Below are positions 27,599 to 39,092 of a DNA stretch of 64,000 nt, piece by piece. Both the position numbers and the translations under genes were made by a program. The stretch comes from Maribacter stanieri (GTDB lineage: Bacteria; Bacteroidota; Bacteroidia; Flavobacteriales; Flavobacteriaceae), in NCBI RefSeq assembly GCF_900112245.1, contig NZ_FOYX01000001.1, positions 1,847,856 to 1,911,855 of the forward strand, given 5' to 3'. Below the pieces are notes generated by a model. It had not been told where the DNA came from. It saw nothing but the letters and a program-made list of their open reading frames with translations, and made no database searches. Position 1 is the stretch's first letter, and each line of letters opens with the position of its first letter.

Positions 27599-28903
27599 AT
27601 GTCAAACTTCCTTAAAAAATCATTAATTGATCCAGCCAAAAGTCCCGTTTTTTATGGTTATGTAATTCTGGTAATTGGTACAATTGGTATCTATTGTAGT
27701 ATTCCCGGGCAAACAATTGGGGTATCCGTTTTTACAGATCCGGTAAAAGATGCACTGGGGCTTTCTAGAAATCAGTTTAGTAATGCTTATATGATTGGTA
27801 CCATTGTTAGCTCTTTAGTTATAGGTAGGGCAGGAGTTTGGTTTGATGTCTATGGCGCAAGATATGTAGCTTTCTTTGCATCACTTTCATTAGGTGTAAC
27901 CCTGTTTTTATGTTCATGGTCTGCGGTAATGAGTTCATATATTAAAGAAGTGCTTTCTGTGGATACATGGATGGTACCTTTTACGTTAATGACGGTCCTT
28001 TTTTTCTTATTGCGTTTTGCTGGGCAAGGTGTATTGACCATGGCTTCACGAAATGTAATCATGATATGGTTCGATAAAAATAGAGGCAAGGTAAATTCGT
28101 TTAGTAGCGTAGCACTTTCTTTTGGGTTTTCTTCATCTCCATTATGGGTAAATGCCTTAATTGAAGGATATGGTTGGGAGAGTACTTGGCAGTTTTTGGC
28201 AATTGGCTTACTAGTTTTTAGTATGTTTATTTATACTTTTTATAAAATATCTCCTGAGAAACATGGTTTGTTACCAGACGGCGCAAAATCACTAACTGTA
28301 GAAGAGGAAGAGAAGAAAATAGTTCCTAAACAATTTACACTTGAAGAAGCAAAAAAAGAAAGGGCTTTCTGGATGTATGGTTTAACCCTTGCTTTCAATA
28401 GTTTTTTTATAACTGGACTAACTTTTCATGTAGTATCAATTTTTACTCATGAAGGTTTTGTGAAAGAGGATGCAATTGCTATTTTCTTACCAGGCTCAAT
28501 GGTAGCGGTAACGGTATCTACTTTGTTTAATTTTCTAAGTGATTATTTACCATTAAAACTGTATTTATACCTTATGCTACTTGGTGGTTTTTTAGCATCC
28601 TTAGGGTTCTTGTTTCTATCTACGGCTGCTGGTGTACCTATGTTAATTGCTGGTTTTGGTATTCTTGGCGGATTCTTTGCAGTGCTTAATGCAGTGGCAT
28701 GGCCTCGGTTTTTTGGCAGGGCTCATTTGGGTAGTATTACCGGTAAAATAATGAGTATTTTAATTTTAGCGAGTGCTTTGGCACCAAGTATTTTTAGTCT
28801 ATGCCTCTCTACATTTGGGTCTTATAAAATGGTAGGGTACTTAGGTTTGGCTTTCTTAATATTTTTGGTAATAGCCTCTGTTAAGGCAGATAATCCGCAA
28901 TAA
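27599..28903 (+). CDS. MFS transporter (oxalate/formate-antiporter-like)
   Basis: A 434-residue carrier with 12 predicted membrane segments and a central cytoplasmic loop (SPEKHGLLPDGAKSLTVEEEEKK). The first span reads SPVFYGYVILVIGTIGIYCS, typical of the OFA/monocarboxylate branch of the MFS. The segment LLRFAGQGVLTMASRNVIMIWFDKNRG contains the usual loop 4-5 motif (RNVIxxWF..xRG). The substrate is probably a small organic anion but cannot be fixed. The start was placed at ATG 27599 because a perfect -7 element occupies 27575-27582. Confidence 0.88.
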   Translation: MSNFLKKSLIDPAKSPVFYGYVILVIGTIGIYCSIPGQTIGVSVFTDPVKDALGLSRNQFSNAYMIGTIVSSLVIGRAGVWFDVYGARYVAFFASLSLGVTLFLCSWSAVMSSYIKEVLSVDTWMVPFTLMTVLFFLLRFAGQGVLTMASRNVIMIWFDKNRGKVNSFSSVALSFGFSSSPLWVNALIEGYGWESTWQFLAIGLLVFSMFIYTFYKISPEKHGLLPDGAKSLTVEEEEKKIVPKQFTLEEAKKERAFWMYGLTLAFNSFFITGLTFHVVSIFTHEGFVKEDAIAIFLPGSMVAVTVSTLFNFLSDYLPLKLYLYLMLLGGFLASLGFLFLSTAAGVPMLIAGFGILGGFFAVLNAVAWPRFFGRAHLGSITGKIMSILILASALAPSIFSLCLSTFGSYKMVGYLGLAFLIFLVIASVKADNPQ

Positions 28904-28935
28904 GTAGTCATTTTGAAAACTTAATGCTTAACATC

Positions 28936-28967
28936 TTGCAGTTCAAGTAGAAATCGATTTATCTTTA
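28936..28967 (+). promoter_or_regulatory. Probable promoter of the NYN gene
   Basis: TTG at 28936-28938, a 21-base spacer, then TATCTTTA (7 of 8 to TAnnTTTG) at 28960-28967, 16 bases before the ATG. Confidence 0.4.
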
Positions 28968-28983
28968 CAGTAAAATAGTACAA

Positions 28984-29745
28984 ATGGATTTGAATTTAGC
29001 AGTATTAATTGATGGTGATAATATTCCGTCTGCCTACGTAAAGGAAATGATGGAGGAGATTGCTAAATATGGCAACCCAACTATAAAACGTATTTATGGT
29101 GATTGGACCAACCCAAGATTAGGAAAATGGAAAAATGTATTGCTTGAAAATGCAATTACTCCCATTCAACAATATGGTTACACCCAGGGGAAAAATGCTA
29201 CAGATTCTGCCATGATTATTGATGCTATGGATATTCTGTATACTGGTAAGGTTAATGGCTTTTGTATTGTTAGTAGTGATAGTGATTTTACTAGGTTGGC
29301 TACTAGATTAAGAGAAGCAGGTATGCAGGTCTTTGGTATTGGTGAACGCAAAACACCTAATCCGTTTATTGTTGCTTGCGATAAGTTTATTTATATAGAA
29401 ATTCTTAAAAGCAGAACTGAAGAAGAATCATCTGATACAGCTGATAAGACACCTGCCGAAAAAAATACTGTTGATAAGATTACCCCAAAAGCATTACGTT
29501 TTATAGCTACTACAATTGATGATGTTGCAGATGACGATGGTTGGGCATTTTTAGGTGATGTTGGTAGCTTACTACAAAAGAAGCAACCAAACTTTGATTC
29601 TCGTAACTACGGTTTTCAAAAATTAACTCCATTAATCAACTCAATTCCTCATTTTGAAATTGAACGTCGTGAAGATTCCAAAGGGCGTAAAAAATTAATT
29701 TACGTGAAAATTAAGGAGAAGGGTAATTCTAAATCCAAAAAATAA
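28984..29745 (+). CDS. NYN-domain RNase-like protein with C-terminal OST-HTH/LOTUS domain
   Basis: A 253-residue soluble protein. The N-terminal NYN/PIN-like domain (about 1-140) keeps the acidic metal-binding residues: LIDGDNIP, NATDSAMIIDAMDIL and VSSDSDFTRLATRLRE. After an acidic linker, a LOTUS/OST-HTH domain (about 165-243, with WAFLGDVGSLLQKKQPNFD and GFQKLTPLI) is predicted to bind RNA. The combination resembles animal and plant limkain/MARF1-type proteins and bacterial LabA-like proteins. It is likely a single-strand RNA endonuclease or RNA-binding regulator. It appears monocistronic. Confidence 0.9.
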   Translation: MDLNLAVLIDGDNIPSAYVKEMMEEIAKYGNPTIKRIYGDWTNPRLGKWKNVLLENAITPIQQYGYTQGKNATDSAMIIDAMDILYTGKVNGFCIVSSDSDFTRLATRLREAGMQVFGIGERKTPNPFIVACDKFIYIEILKSRTEEESSDTADKTPAEKNTVDKITPKALRFIATTIDDVADDDGWAFLGDVGSLLQKKQPNFDSRNYGFQKLTPLINSIPHFEIERREDSKGRKKLIYVKIKEKGNSKSKK

Positions 29746-29823
29746 ATCGTTTTCATTTTTCAGTAAAATTGCAGCAGAACAATCTTATTAGTTTTTGTAT
29801 TTTTCCATACAAATTCTGACATC

Positions 29824-31641
29824 ATGATTCGTACGCTTTGGCTTTTGTTATTTATTGTTGTTTTTAATTCCTGTAAGGATATTTCAAAGCAAGATAAACC
29901 CATTATACAAAAACCTATAGCTGATGTTTTTGCTGAGTTTTATGAATTCAAGAAAAGCATCAATCCTATAGAGGCTACAAAGGCTGGGTATTCAAAATAT
30001 AATGATACCATAGCTAACTATATTTCTGACGACTACATCTTACATTTAAAAGACCGCTACACTTACTTTTTAGATGAATTAGGTAAATATGATTCTACCC
30101 AAATAAGTTCAGAAGATTATATGAGTATGCGAGTAATGGAGTGGGACTGTACTGTTAAATTAGAAGGGGTAATGAATCCTATGGTTACCGTTGCATCTCC
30201 TATTTATGACTTGCCAAGTTTTGAATTAATGCCGCTTTTTCAAATACAATCTTTGCATTTGTATGTTGCGCAATTAGCAAGTGGTGTAAGTGTACAGCCA
30301 TTTAAATCCATAGAAGATTATAACAATTGGTTAAGTAGGTTAGATGATTACTTGATTTTTTTAGATACTTCCATTGATAAAATGAAAAGAGGTATGGATA
30401 CGGGCGTTGTTTTGCCAAAGGTTTTAACGCTTAAAATGTTGCCTCAAGTTCGGTCGTTCATTGATGTTCCACTTGAAGAGAATCTTTTTTATCAGCCCGT
30501 ATTAAATTTCCCTGATGGACTATCAGATGTTGATATGGACATTATAACAAGTAATTATGCAGCGTTTATAAAAGATAAACTGACACCAAAGTATGAAATG
30601 TTAAATACATTTTTGACAGAGGAATATTTACCTGTTTGCAGAGATACGGACGGACTACAAGATTTGCCTAATGGAAAAGAAACATATCAATATTTAATAA
30701 AATTACATACGACTACCAACATGAATGCTGATGAAATTCATGAACTTGGCTTGTCTGAAGTGGCTCGTATTTCAAAGGAAATGGATTCCGTTAAAAATGA
30801 AATTGGTTATAAAGGCGATTTAAAATCGTTCTTTAATTCATTGAGAAATAAAAAAGAATTGATGCCATTTTCAAAACCAGAACAGGTAATAGAAAGTTTT
30901 AATGCTATAAATAACCGTATTGCCTTACGTATAGATTCATTATTTAACCTAACTCCTAAAGCTGGCTTTAATGTCAGGAGAACAGAAGCCTTTAGGGAAG
31001 CATCTGCAAGTGCAGAGTATGTGCCAGGATCGAAAGACGGATCTAGAGCCGGTATATTTTATGTTCCAATTCCTGATGCTAAATCATATAACGTTGTGCA
31101 TGATGAGGCGCTGTTTTTACATGAAGCTATACCTGGACACCATTTTCAATTAAGCTTACAGCAAGAGAATACCAATCTGCCGGAATTTTTACATCCAGAA
31201 AGTATGGGTGTTTTTGTAGAAGGTTGGGCATTGTATGCAGAATCGTTAGGTAAAGAGTTGGGTATTTACACTGATCCGTACCAATATTTTGGAATGTTAA
31301 GTATGGAGATGCATAGGGCAATAAGATTGGTAGTAGATACGGGGTTGCATGCTAAAGGTTGGACAAGAGAAAAAGCAATTGAATACTCCCTTGATAACGA
31401 AGCAGAATCTGAAGAAAGTATAATTGCTGAAATTGAGCGTTATATGGCAACACCAGGTCAAGCCCTATCCTATAAAATGGGTCAATTGAAAATTAGGGAA
31501 TTAAGAACGAAGGCAGAAAAAAGCTTAGGCTCTAATTTTAATATTAAGGAATTTCATAGTCAAATTTTAAATTCAGGTAGTTTACCTTTGGTTTTATTGG
31601 AAGAAAAAATAAATAATTGGATTGTACTACAACAAAAATAA
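29824..31641 (+). CDS. DUF885 metallopeptidase-like lipoprotein
   Basis: A 605-residue DUF885 protein with a lipoprotein signal (MIRTLWLLLFIVVFNSC, Cys17), so anchored in the outer or inner membrane. The zinc-peptidase motif appears as LFLHEAIPGHHFQLSLQ (HExxxxHH form typical of DUF885). Further glutamates are in SMGVFVEGWALYAESL and the conserved EAIEY..ESEESI region follows. The family consists of carboxypeptidase/oligopeptidase-like enzymes of the gluzincin type. The length fits the family. It probably trims peptides in the periplasm. Confidence 0.9.
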   Translation: MIRTLWLLLFIVVFNSCKDISKQDKPIIQKPIADVFAEFYEFKKSINPIEATKAGYSKYNDTIANYISDDYILHLKDRYTYFLDELGKYDSTQISSEDYMSMRVMEWDCTVKLEGVMNPMVTVASPIYDLPSFELMPLFQIQSLHLYVAQLASGVSVQPFKSIEDYNNWLSRLDDYLIFLDTSIDKMKRGMDTGVVLPKVLTLKMLPQVRSFIDVPLEENLFYQPVLNFPDGLSDVDMDIITSNYAAFIKDKLTPKYEMLNTFLTEEYLPVCRDTDGLQDLPNGKETYQYLIKLHTTTNMNADEIHELGLSEVARISKEMDSVKNEIGYKGDLKSFFNSLRNKKELMPFSKPEQVIESFNAINNRIALRIDSLFNLTPKAGFNVRRTEAFREASASAEYVPGSKDGSRAGIFYVPIPDAKSYNVVHDEALFLHEAIPGHHFQLSLQQENTNLPEFLHPESMGVFVEGWALYAESLGKELGIYTDPYQYFGMLSMEMHRAIRLVVDTGLHAKGWTREKAIEYSLDNEAESEESIIAEIERYMATPGQALSYKMGQLKIRELRTKAEKSLGSNFNIKEFHSQILNSGSLPLVLLEEKINNWIVLQQK

Positions 31642-31718
31642 TGTAGTTAAAGCCTTACAATTAAATAAAATATAAAAATAAAATCGACGTTTAGTTTACA
31701 TAGTTAACATAACCATTA

Positions 31719-32147
31719 ATGAAAATTACCCGTTTTATATTTCAAGGAGTACTACTAGTATTTGTTTTTTGCTCATTTTCAACAATTGAATCTAATAGAA
31801 CTACCTATTCTAATCAACAAATATTAAATGAAACTACTACTAATGATTCTGTAGTGGGCGTGTGGAAATATTCGATGTCTAATGTTGATGCACCTTATGA
31901 GAATGGGGTATTCTTTATTACTCAAAAAGAAGACTCTTATGATGTGGCCTTAAAATTATCTACAGGTATACTAACAGGTCAAGATGTAATTGTAACTGAA
32001 AACGGCATTGATTTCAATGTAAATTTTGAAGGATTAAAACGTGTTTCTTTTGTGCTAATAGTCAAAGGAGATAAAATTATGGGAGAGACCTTTTCTGAAA
32101 TAGGCTCCAGTGAAATTTATGGAGTGCGTCAAATTCCAGGGCGTTAA
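31719..32147 (+). CDS. Hypothetical exported protein
   Basis: A 142-residue protein with a signal peptide (MKITRFIFQGVLLVFVFCSFS) and a small domain of about 95 residues. The domain opens VVGVWKYSMSNVDAPYENGVFFI and reads like a lipocalin-type or beta-barrel fold (W near the first strand, alternating hydrophobic residues). Similar small secreted domains are common in Flavobacteriaceae without known function. It sits between two lipoprotein hydrolase genes on the same strand and may share a transcript with them. Confidence 0.78.
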   Translation: MKITRFIFQGVLLVFVFCSFSTIESNRTTYSNQQILNETTTNDSVVGVWKYSMSNVDAPYENGVFFITQKEDSYDVALKLSTGILTGQDVIVTENGIDFNVNFEGLKRVSFVLIVKGDKIMGETFSEIGSSEIYGVRQIPGR

Positions 32148-32218
32148 AGATTTAAATCTTTCCAAAAAAATACTTAGTTTTCAATATAATTTAAAGAGGG
32201 TGGTATGCCCATGCTTTA

Positions 32219-33871
32219 ATGATTTTGCTAACTAACTATTCTATTTTGAAAAAACTACTTCCTGTTCTACTTGTATTGTTGTCTGGTTGCGAACTCATGA
32301 AAGAGAAAGTTGACCTTGTTATTGTAAACGCTAAGGTTTATACTGTTGATGATTCTTTTTCTGAAGCACAAGCATTTGCTGTGCAAGATGGTAAATTTAT
32401 TGCCGTTGGTACTACAGATGAAATTAGAGATGTGTATACTTCTGATCAGTTAATTGATGCAGATGGTAGGGCAATTACCCCTGGTTTAATTGATGCACAT
32501 TGCCATTTTTATGGATTAGGACTTACCCAGCAAATAGTAGATTTAGTAGGAACTACAAGTTTTAAAGAGGTGTTGGAGCGTGTAAGGGCTTTTCATACTG
32601 CCAACCCAAAGTCGTTTGTTAGAGGTAGAGGTTGGGATCAGAATGATTGGGAAATAAAGGAATTTCCGACCAAAGCACAATTAGATACTATTTTTCCAGA
32701 TATACCTGTTGCCTTAGAACGTGTGGATGGTCACGCCTATTTGGTAAACCAAAAGGCTTTAGATATGGCTGGTATAGATTGGAGTACCAAAGTTGAAGGT
32801 GGTGAAATCGTAAAATTATGGAAGAATGGTTTTTCTGGTATTACTGGAATTTTAGTAGACAACCCAATGACGCTTATTGATAGTATAATGCCATTGCCAT
32901 CTCTAGAAGATAATATTAAGGCGTTGAAAGATGCGGAGAGAATTAGTTTAAACCATGGACTTACCACCGTTAACGATGCAGGTTTAAGTAGAAGTACTAT
33001 AGAATTGATCGATAGTCTTCAGCAAGCTGGCGAATTGTCAATTAGGGTATATGCTATGGTAAGCAATAATAAAGAAGATGTAGATTATTTTATAAATAAA
33101 GGTCCTATAAAAACTGATAGATTAAATGTTAGGTCTATAAAGGTTTATGGTGATGGAGCTTTAGGTTCTAGAGGGGCTGCGCTAAAAGAAGAGTATAGTG
33201 ATTTGCCTGGTCATTTTGGAGCTATGATTACTCCCGTTGAAGATATTGAGGCTTTGGCAGAAAAACTTGCATTATCAGAATATCAAATGAATACGCATGC
33301 TATTGGCGATTCTGCCAATATTGCGGTATTAAGAGCCTATAAAAAAGTGTTGCAAGGTAAATCTGATAGGCGATGGAAAATTGAACACGCTCAAGTATTA
33401 ACAGAGGGGGATTTTGATTATTTTGAAGATGGTATTATTCCTTCGGTACAACCAACACATGCAACTAGCGATATGTATTGGGCTGAAGACCGCTTGGGAG
33501 AACGCGTAAAAGGTGCTTATGCCTATAAAACATTGTTGAATAAAGCGGGAACCATAGCTTTAGGAACCGATTTTCCTGTAGAAAATGTAAGTCCGTTTTT
33601 AACTTTCTACGCAGCAGTTGCTCGTATGGACACTAGTGGGTATCCAAAAGGAGGTTTTCAAATGGATGAAGCATTGTCTAGGGAAGAAGCCTTAAAAGGG
33701 ATGACAATTTGGGCAGCATATTCCAATTTTGAAGAAGATGAAAAAGGAAGTATAGAGGCAGGAAAATTTGCCGATTTTGTGATTTATGATAAAGATATGA
33801 TGACTGTACCGGTAGAGGAAATTCCTACCATTCGTGCAGAACAAACTTTTATAAGTGGTATAGTTAGATAA
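32219..33871 (+). CDS. YtcJ-like amidohydrolase, lipoprotein
   Basis: A 550-residue metal-dependent hydrolase of the YtcJ branch of the amidohydrolase superfamily, with a lipoprotein signal ending VLLVLLSGCELM. Landmarks are DLVIVNAKVYTVDD at the composite N-terminal sandwich, metal HxH in GLIDAHCHFYG, H in NTHAIGDSAN, H in KIEHAQVL and D in LGTDFPVEN. The C-terminal strand ends DFVIYDKDMMTVP. It hydrolyses C-N bonds in an unknown periplasmic substrate. A strong terminator follows. Confidence 0.9.
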   Translation: MILLTNYSILKKLLPVLLVLLSGCELMKEKVDLVIVNAKVYTVDDSFSEAQAFAVQDGKFIAVGTTDEIRDVYTSDQLIDADGRAITPGLIDAHCHFYGLGLTQQIVDLVGTTSFKEVLERVRAFHTANPKSFVRGRGWDQNDWEIKEFPTKAQLDTIFPDIPVALERVDGHAYLVNQKALDMAGIDWSTKVEGGEIVKLWKNGFSGITGILVDNPMTLIDSIMPLPSLEDNIKALKDAERISLNHGLTTVNDAGLSRSTIELIDSLQQAGELSIRVYAMVSNNKEDVDYFINKGPIKTDRLNVRSIKVYGDGALGSRGAALKEEYSDLPGHFGAMITPVEDIEALAEKLALSEYQMNTHAIGDSANIAVLRAYKKVLQGKSDRRWKIEHAQVLTEGDFDYFEDGIIPSVQPTHATSDMYWAEDRLGERVKGAYAYKTLLNKAGTIALGTDFPVENVSPFLTFYAAVARMDTSGYPKGGFQMDEALSREEALKGMTIWAAYSNFEEDEKGSIEAGKFADFVIYDKDMMTVPVEEIPTIRAEQTFISGIVR

Positions 33872-33886
33872 AAGTATATGCTTAAA

Positions 33887-33919
33887 AAAAAAGCCTCGGT
33901 CCATGACCGAGGCTTTTTT
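33887..33919. terminator. Bidirectional terminator
   Basis: A 14-bp stem (33887-33900 with 33906-33919) around a CCATG loop, with A-run and T-run on opposite sides, between the convergent YtcJ-like and DUF2911 genes. Confidence 0.85.
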
Positions 33920-33939
33920 AATTTATATGAATTGCTAAA

Positions 33940-34479
33940 TTACATAGTAATAGGAACAGCAACTCTTGTTTTGTCCCAGCCCATTACTAATTGAGCACCA
34001 CCGTTAGCATCTTTGAATGCGATAGAGAATTCTTCAAGAGATGAGGTGTCAGAACCATTAGGCACTGTCACACGAGCAACATCAGCAGCTTCATCGTAAA
34101 AATAAGAACCCCATTGGTTTAAGTTTTTGTTTAAAATAACTGTCCACTCGTCTGCACCTGGTATAGTGAATAATGAATATGTACCAGCTTTAACATCTTT
34201 TCCACCGAATTTTACATCTTTGTAAAATGTAATTTCAGGAGCTTCATTTGCTCCTGTTCTCCAAACTTTTCCTGTTGGAGCTAATTCTTCCATAGAACGA
34301 CCTTTTAATTGTGGTCTTCCGTAAATGATACGAACAGCCTTTTCAGATACCTTGTAATCTGTTGGGTAAGCAGCCATATCCATTGGGCTCTTGTCGATTC
34401 CTGAGAAATCTTGAGCAGATACCGTAGTGGTTAAAACTATGGCTAAAATTAATGTTGCGAGTGTAAATACTTTTTTCAT
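33940..34479 (-). CDS. DUF2911 exported protein
   Basis: A 179-residue protein with signal peptide MKKVFTLATLILAIVLTTTVSAQ and a DUF2911 beta-rich domain. Conserved segments are VRIIYGRPQLKGRSMEEL, GKVWRTGANEAPEITF, AGTYSLFTIPG and WTVILNKNLNQWGSY. The family is widespread in Bacteroidota with no assigned reaction. Length and motif order fit the single-domain form of the family. Confidence 0.93.
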   Translation of the reverse strand: MKKVFTLATLILAIVLTTTVSAQDFSGIDKSPMDMAAYPTDYKVSEKAVRIIYGRPQLKGRSMEELAPTGKVWRTGANEAPEITFYKDVKFGGKDVKAGTYSLFTIPGADEWTVILNKNLNQWGSYFYDEAADVARVTVPNGSDTSSLEEFSIAFKDANGGAQLVMGWDKTRVAVPITM

Positions 34480-34667
34480 AATAATTGTTTTGGTTTTCTA
34501 GGTCATAAAACTAAGCAGTTCCTTACAGTCCTATTAATAAAAAGAAGTTAAATTTTAGATAGTTACATTTCAACAGGTTTTAAACAGAATAAAGTTAAAA
34601 AACCTTTGAATTTGAACTGAATATCATTTTTATTATTACAATATGTAAGCATAATTCAAGTATATGT

Positions 34668-34697
34668 TTGTTAATTGAAACTATAAATAGATATTTG
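34668..34697 (+). promoter_or_regulatory. Probable promoter of asnB
   Basis: TTG at 34668-34670, a 19-base spacer, then GATATTTG at 34690-34697 (7 of 8 to TAnnTTTG). It lies 27 bases before the ATG. Confidence 0.45.
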
Positions 34698-34724
34698 TAT
34701 TCGAATTGATATAATAATTAGATT

Positions 34725-36398
34725 ATGTGTGGAATTGTATGTGCATTTGATGTTAAGGAAAGTACAGAAGTACTTAGGCCTCAACTTTTAGAAATGTCAA
34801 AGAAAATAAGACATAGAGGTCCAGATTGGAGTGGCATCTATGCAGATGATAAAGCTATATTGGCGCATGAGCGTTTGGCTATTGTTGATCCAGCTTCTGG
34901 AAAACAACCTTTATTGAGTCCTAATGGTAAATTGATATTAGCTGCCAATGGTGAAATATATAATCATAGAGAGTTACGTAAGCAATTTGAAGGTAAGTAC
35001 GATTTTCAAACGGAGTCTGATTGTGAAGTTATTTTGGCTTTATACCAAGAAAAAGGAGTAGACTTTTTAGATGAGATGAATGGTATTTTTGGCTTCACTA
35101 TTTATGATGCTGAAAAAGATGAATATTTTGTGGCTCGTGATCACATGGGAATTATTCCATTGTATATGGGCTGGGATAAGAACGGTACATTTTATGTTGC
35201 TTCTGAATTAAAAGCTTTAGAAGGTACATGTACCAAAATAGAATTGTTCCCTCCAGGACATTATTTACATAGTTCTGACGGAGAATTAAAAAGATGGTAC
35301 TCTAGAGATTGGATGGAGTATGATGCGGTAAAAGATAACGCAACTAGTATACAAGAGATTAAAGAAGCATTAGAAGCAGCTGTTCACAGACAGTTAATGT
35401 CAGATGTACCTTATGGTGTATTATTATCAGGTGGTTTAGATTCTTCTGTAACCTCTGCCATCGCTAAAAAATATGCCCAAAAGCGTATTGAAAGTGGTGA
35501 TACTACAGATGCTTGGTATCCACAATTGCATTCTTTTTCTGTTGGACTAGATGGATCACCAGATTTAGCAGCTGCTCAAAAAGTTGCAGATCATATTGGT
35601 ACAGTACACCATGAAATTAAGTTTACTATTCAAGAAGGTTTAGATGCTATAAAAGATGTAGTGTATAACTTAGAGACTTATGATATTACTACAATTCGTG
35701 CTTCTACGCCTATGTATTTAATGGCTCGTGTTATTAAGTCGATGGGGATAAAAATGGTATTGTCAGGTGAAGGAGCAGATGAACTGTTCGGTGGATATTT
35801 ATATTTTCATAAGGCACCAAATGCTAAAGAATTTCATGAAGAGACCGTTCGTAAATTAAGCAAGCTTCATATGTATGATTGTTTGCGTGCAAACAAATCT
35901 TTGGCATCTTGGGGTATAGAAGGTAGAGTTCCGTTCTTGGATAAAGAATTTATGGATGTAGCTATGCGTATTAACCCACAAGATAAAATGATCAACGGTG
36001 AGCGTATGGAGAAATGGGTTGTTCGTAAAGCTTTTGAAGATATGTTGCCAGAAAGTGTGGCATGGAGACAGAAAGAACAATTTTCTGATGGTGTAGGATA
36101 TAGCTGGATTGATACCTTGAAAGTAGTGGTTAACGAAGAAGTAAGTGACGAACAGTTGGCAAATGCTAAATTCAGATTCCCTCTTCAAACACCAACATCA
36201 AAAGAAGAATTTTACTATCGTTCTATATTCGAAGAGCATTTCCCTTCAGATGCAGCTGCTTTGTGTGTGCCACAGGAAGCTTCTGTAGCTTGTAGTACCC
36301 AAATTGCTTTAGAGTGGGATGCAGCTTTCAAAAACATGAACGATCCTTCTGGTAGAGCTGTAGCAAATGTTCATTCAGATGCATATGTTAAACAATAG
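34725..36398 (+). CDS. asnB: Asparagine synthase (glutamine-hydrolysing), AsnB
   Basis: A 557-residue cytoplasmic enzyme that makes asparagine from aspartate, glutamine and ATP. The N-terminal glutaminase domain starts MCGIVCAF with Cys2 as nucleophile, and carries ANGEIYNHRELR. The synthetase domain has the PP-loop LLSGGLDSSVTSAIA and later SGEGADELFGGY and SWGIEGRVPFLDKEF. Length fits E. coli AsnB. It is monocistronic, with its own promoter-like element and a bidirectional terminator downstream. Confidence 0.97.
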   Translation: MCGIVCAFDVKESTEVLRPQLLEMSKKIRHRGPDWSGIYADDKAILAHERLAIVDPASGKQPLLSPNGKLILAANGEIYNHRELRKQFEGKYDFQTESDCEVILALYQEKGVDFLDEMNGIFGFTIYDAEKDEYFVARDHMGIIPLYMGWDKNGTFYVASELKALEGTCTKIELFPPGHYLHSSDGELKRWYSRDWMEYDAVKDNATSIQEIKEALEAAVHRQLMSDVPYGVLLSGGLDSSVTSAIAKKYAQKRIESGDTTDAWYPQLHSFSVGLDGSPDLAAAQKVADHIGTVHHEIKFTIQEGLDAIKDVVYNLETYDITTIRASTPMYLMARVIKSMGIKMVLSGEGADELFGGYLYFHKAPNAKEFHEETVRKLSKLHMYDCLRANKSLASWGIEGRVPFLDKEFMDVAMRINPQDKMINGERMEKWVVRKAFEDMLPESVAWRQKEQFSDGVGYSWIDTLKVVVNEEVSDEQLANAKFRFPLQTPTSKEEFYYRSIFEEHFPSDAAALCVPQEASVACSTQIALEWDAAFKNMNDPSGRAVANVHSDAYVKQ

Positions 36399-36429
36399 GG
36401 TTTGAATTAGTCATAGTATCTATTGTTAA

Positions 36430-36460
36430 AACCCCGTCTACTTAGTAGACGGGGTTACTT
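36430..36460. terminator. Bidirectional terminator asnB/CsbD
   Basis: A GC-rich 12-bp perfect stem (36430-36441 with 36445-36456) around a TTA loop, with T-rich sequence after it, between convergent genes. Confidence 0.82.
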
Positions 36461-36486
36461 TTTATAGCACATATGAATCTAATGTT

Positions 36487-36672
36487 TTACATATTGTCTA
36501 TCATTTGCTTTAATTTTTCTTTAGACTCTCCGGTCTTTTCTTGTATTCTACCAAGTAATTCATCAGATTTACCTTCAGCGTACTTTAGGTCATCATCTGT
36601 AAGGTCTGCATATTGTTGTTTAAGCTTACCTTTTGCTATATTCCATTTCCCTTTAAATTGCTCTTCATTCAT
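36487..36672 (-). CDS. CsbD-family stress protein
   Basis: A 61-residue hydrophilic helical protein with the CsbD signature: [20 protein letters not shown] and [26 protein letters not shown]. CsbD proteins accumulate under general stress in several phyla; molecular function is unknown. The gene lies convergent to asnB. Confidence 0.93.
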   Translation of the reverse strand: MNEEQFKGKWNIAKGKLKQQYADLTDDDLKYAEGKSDELLGRIQEKTGESKEKLKQMIDNM

Positions 36673-39021
<2,349 letters not shown>

Positions 39022-39040
39022 AAAATACCATTTACACAAC

Positions 39041-39070
39041 AAAAACCTGCGTCTACGGCGCAGGTTTTTT
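39041..39070 (+). terminator. Terminator of gyrB
   Basis: An 11-bp stem (39041-39051 with 39059-39069) with a 7-base loop and trailing Ts, 19 bases after the stop. Confidence 0.82.
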
Positions 39071-39092
39071 AGTTTTAAGAAAATTTACAATT

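Noticed and set aside
32146..32161. 16-bp palindrome AAAGATTTAAATCTTT after the small exported protein
   Set aside because: It overlaps the stop codon, is wholly AT-rich and has no T-run; a chance dyad or weak terminator only.
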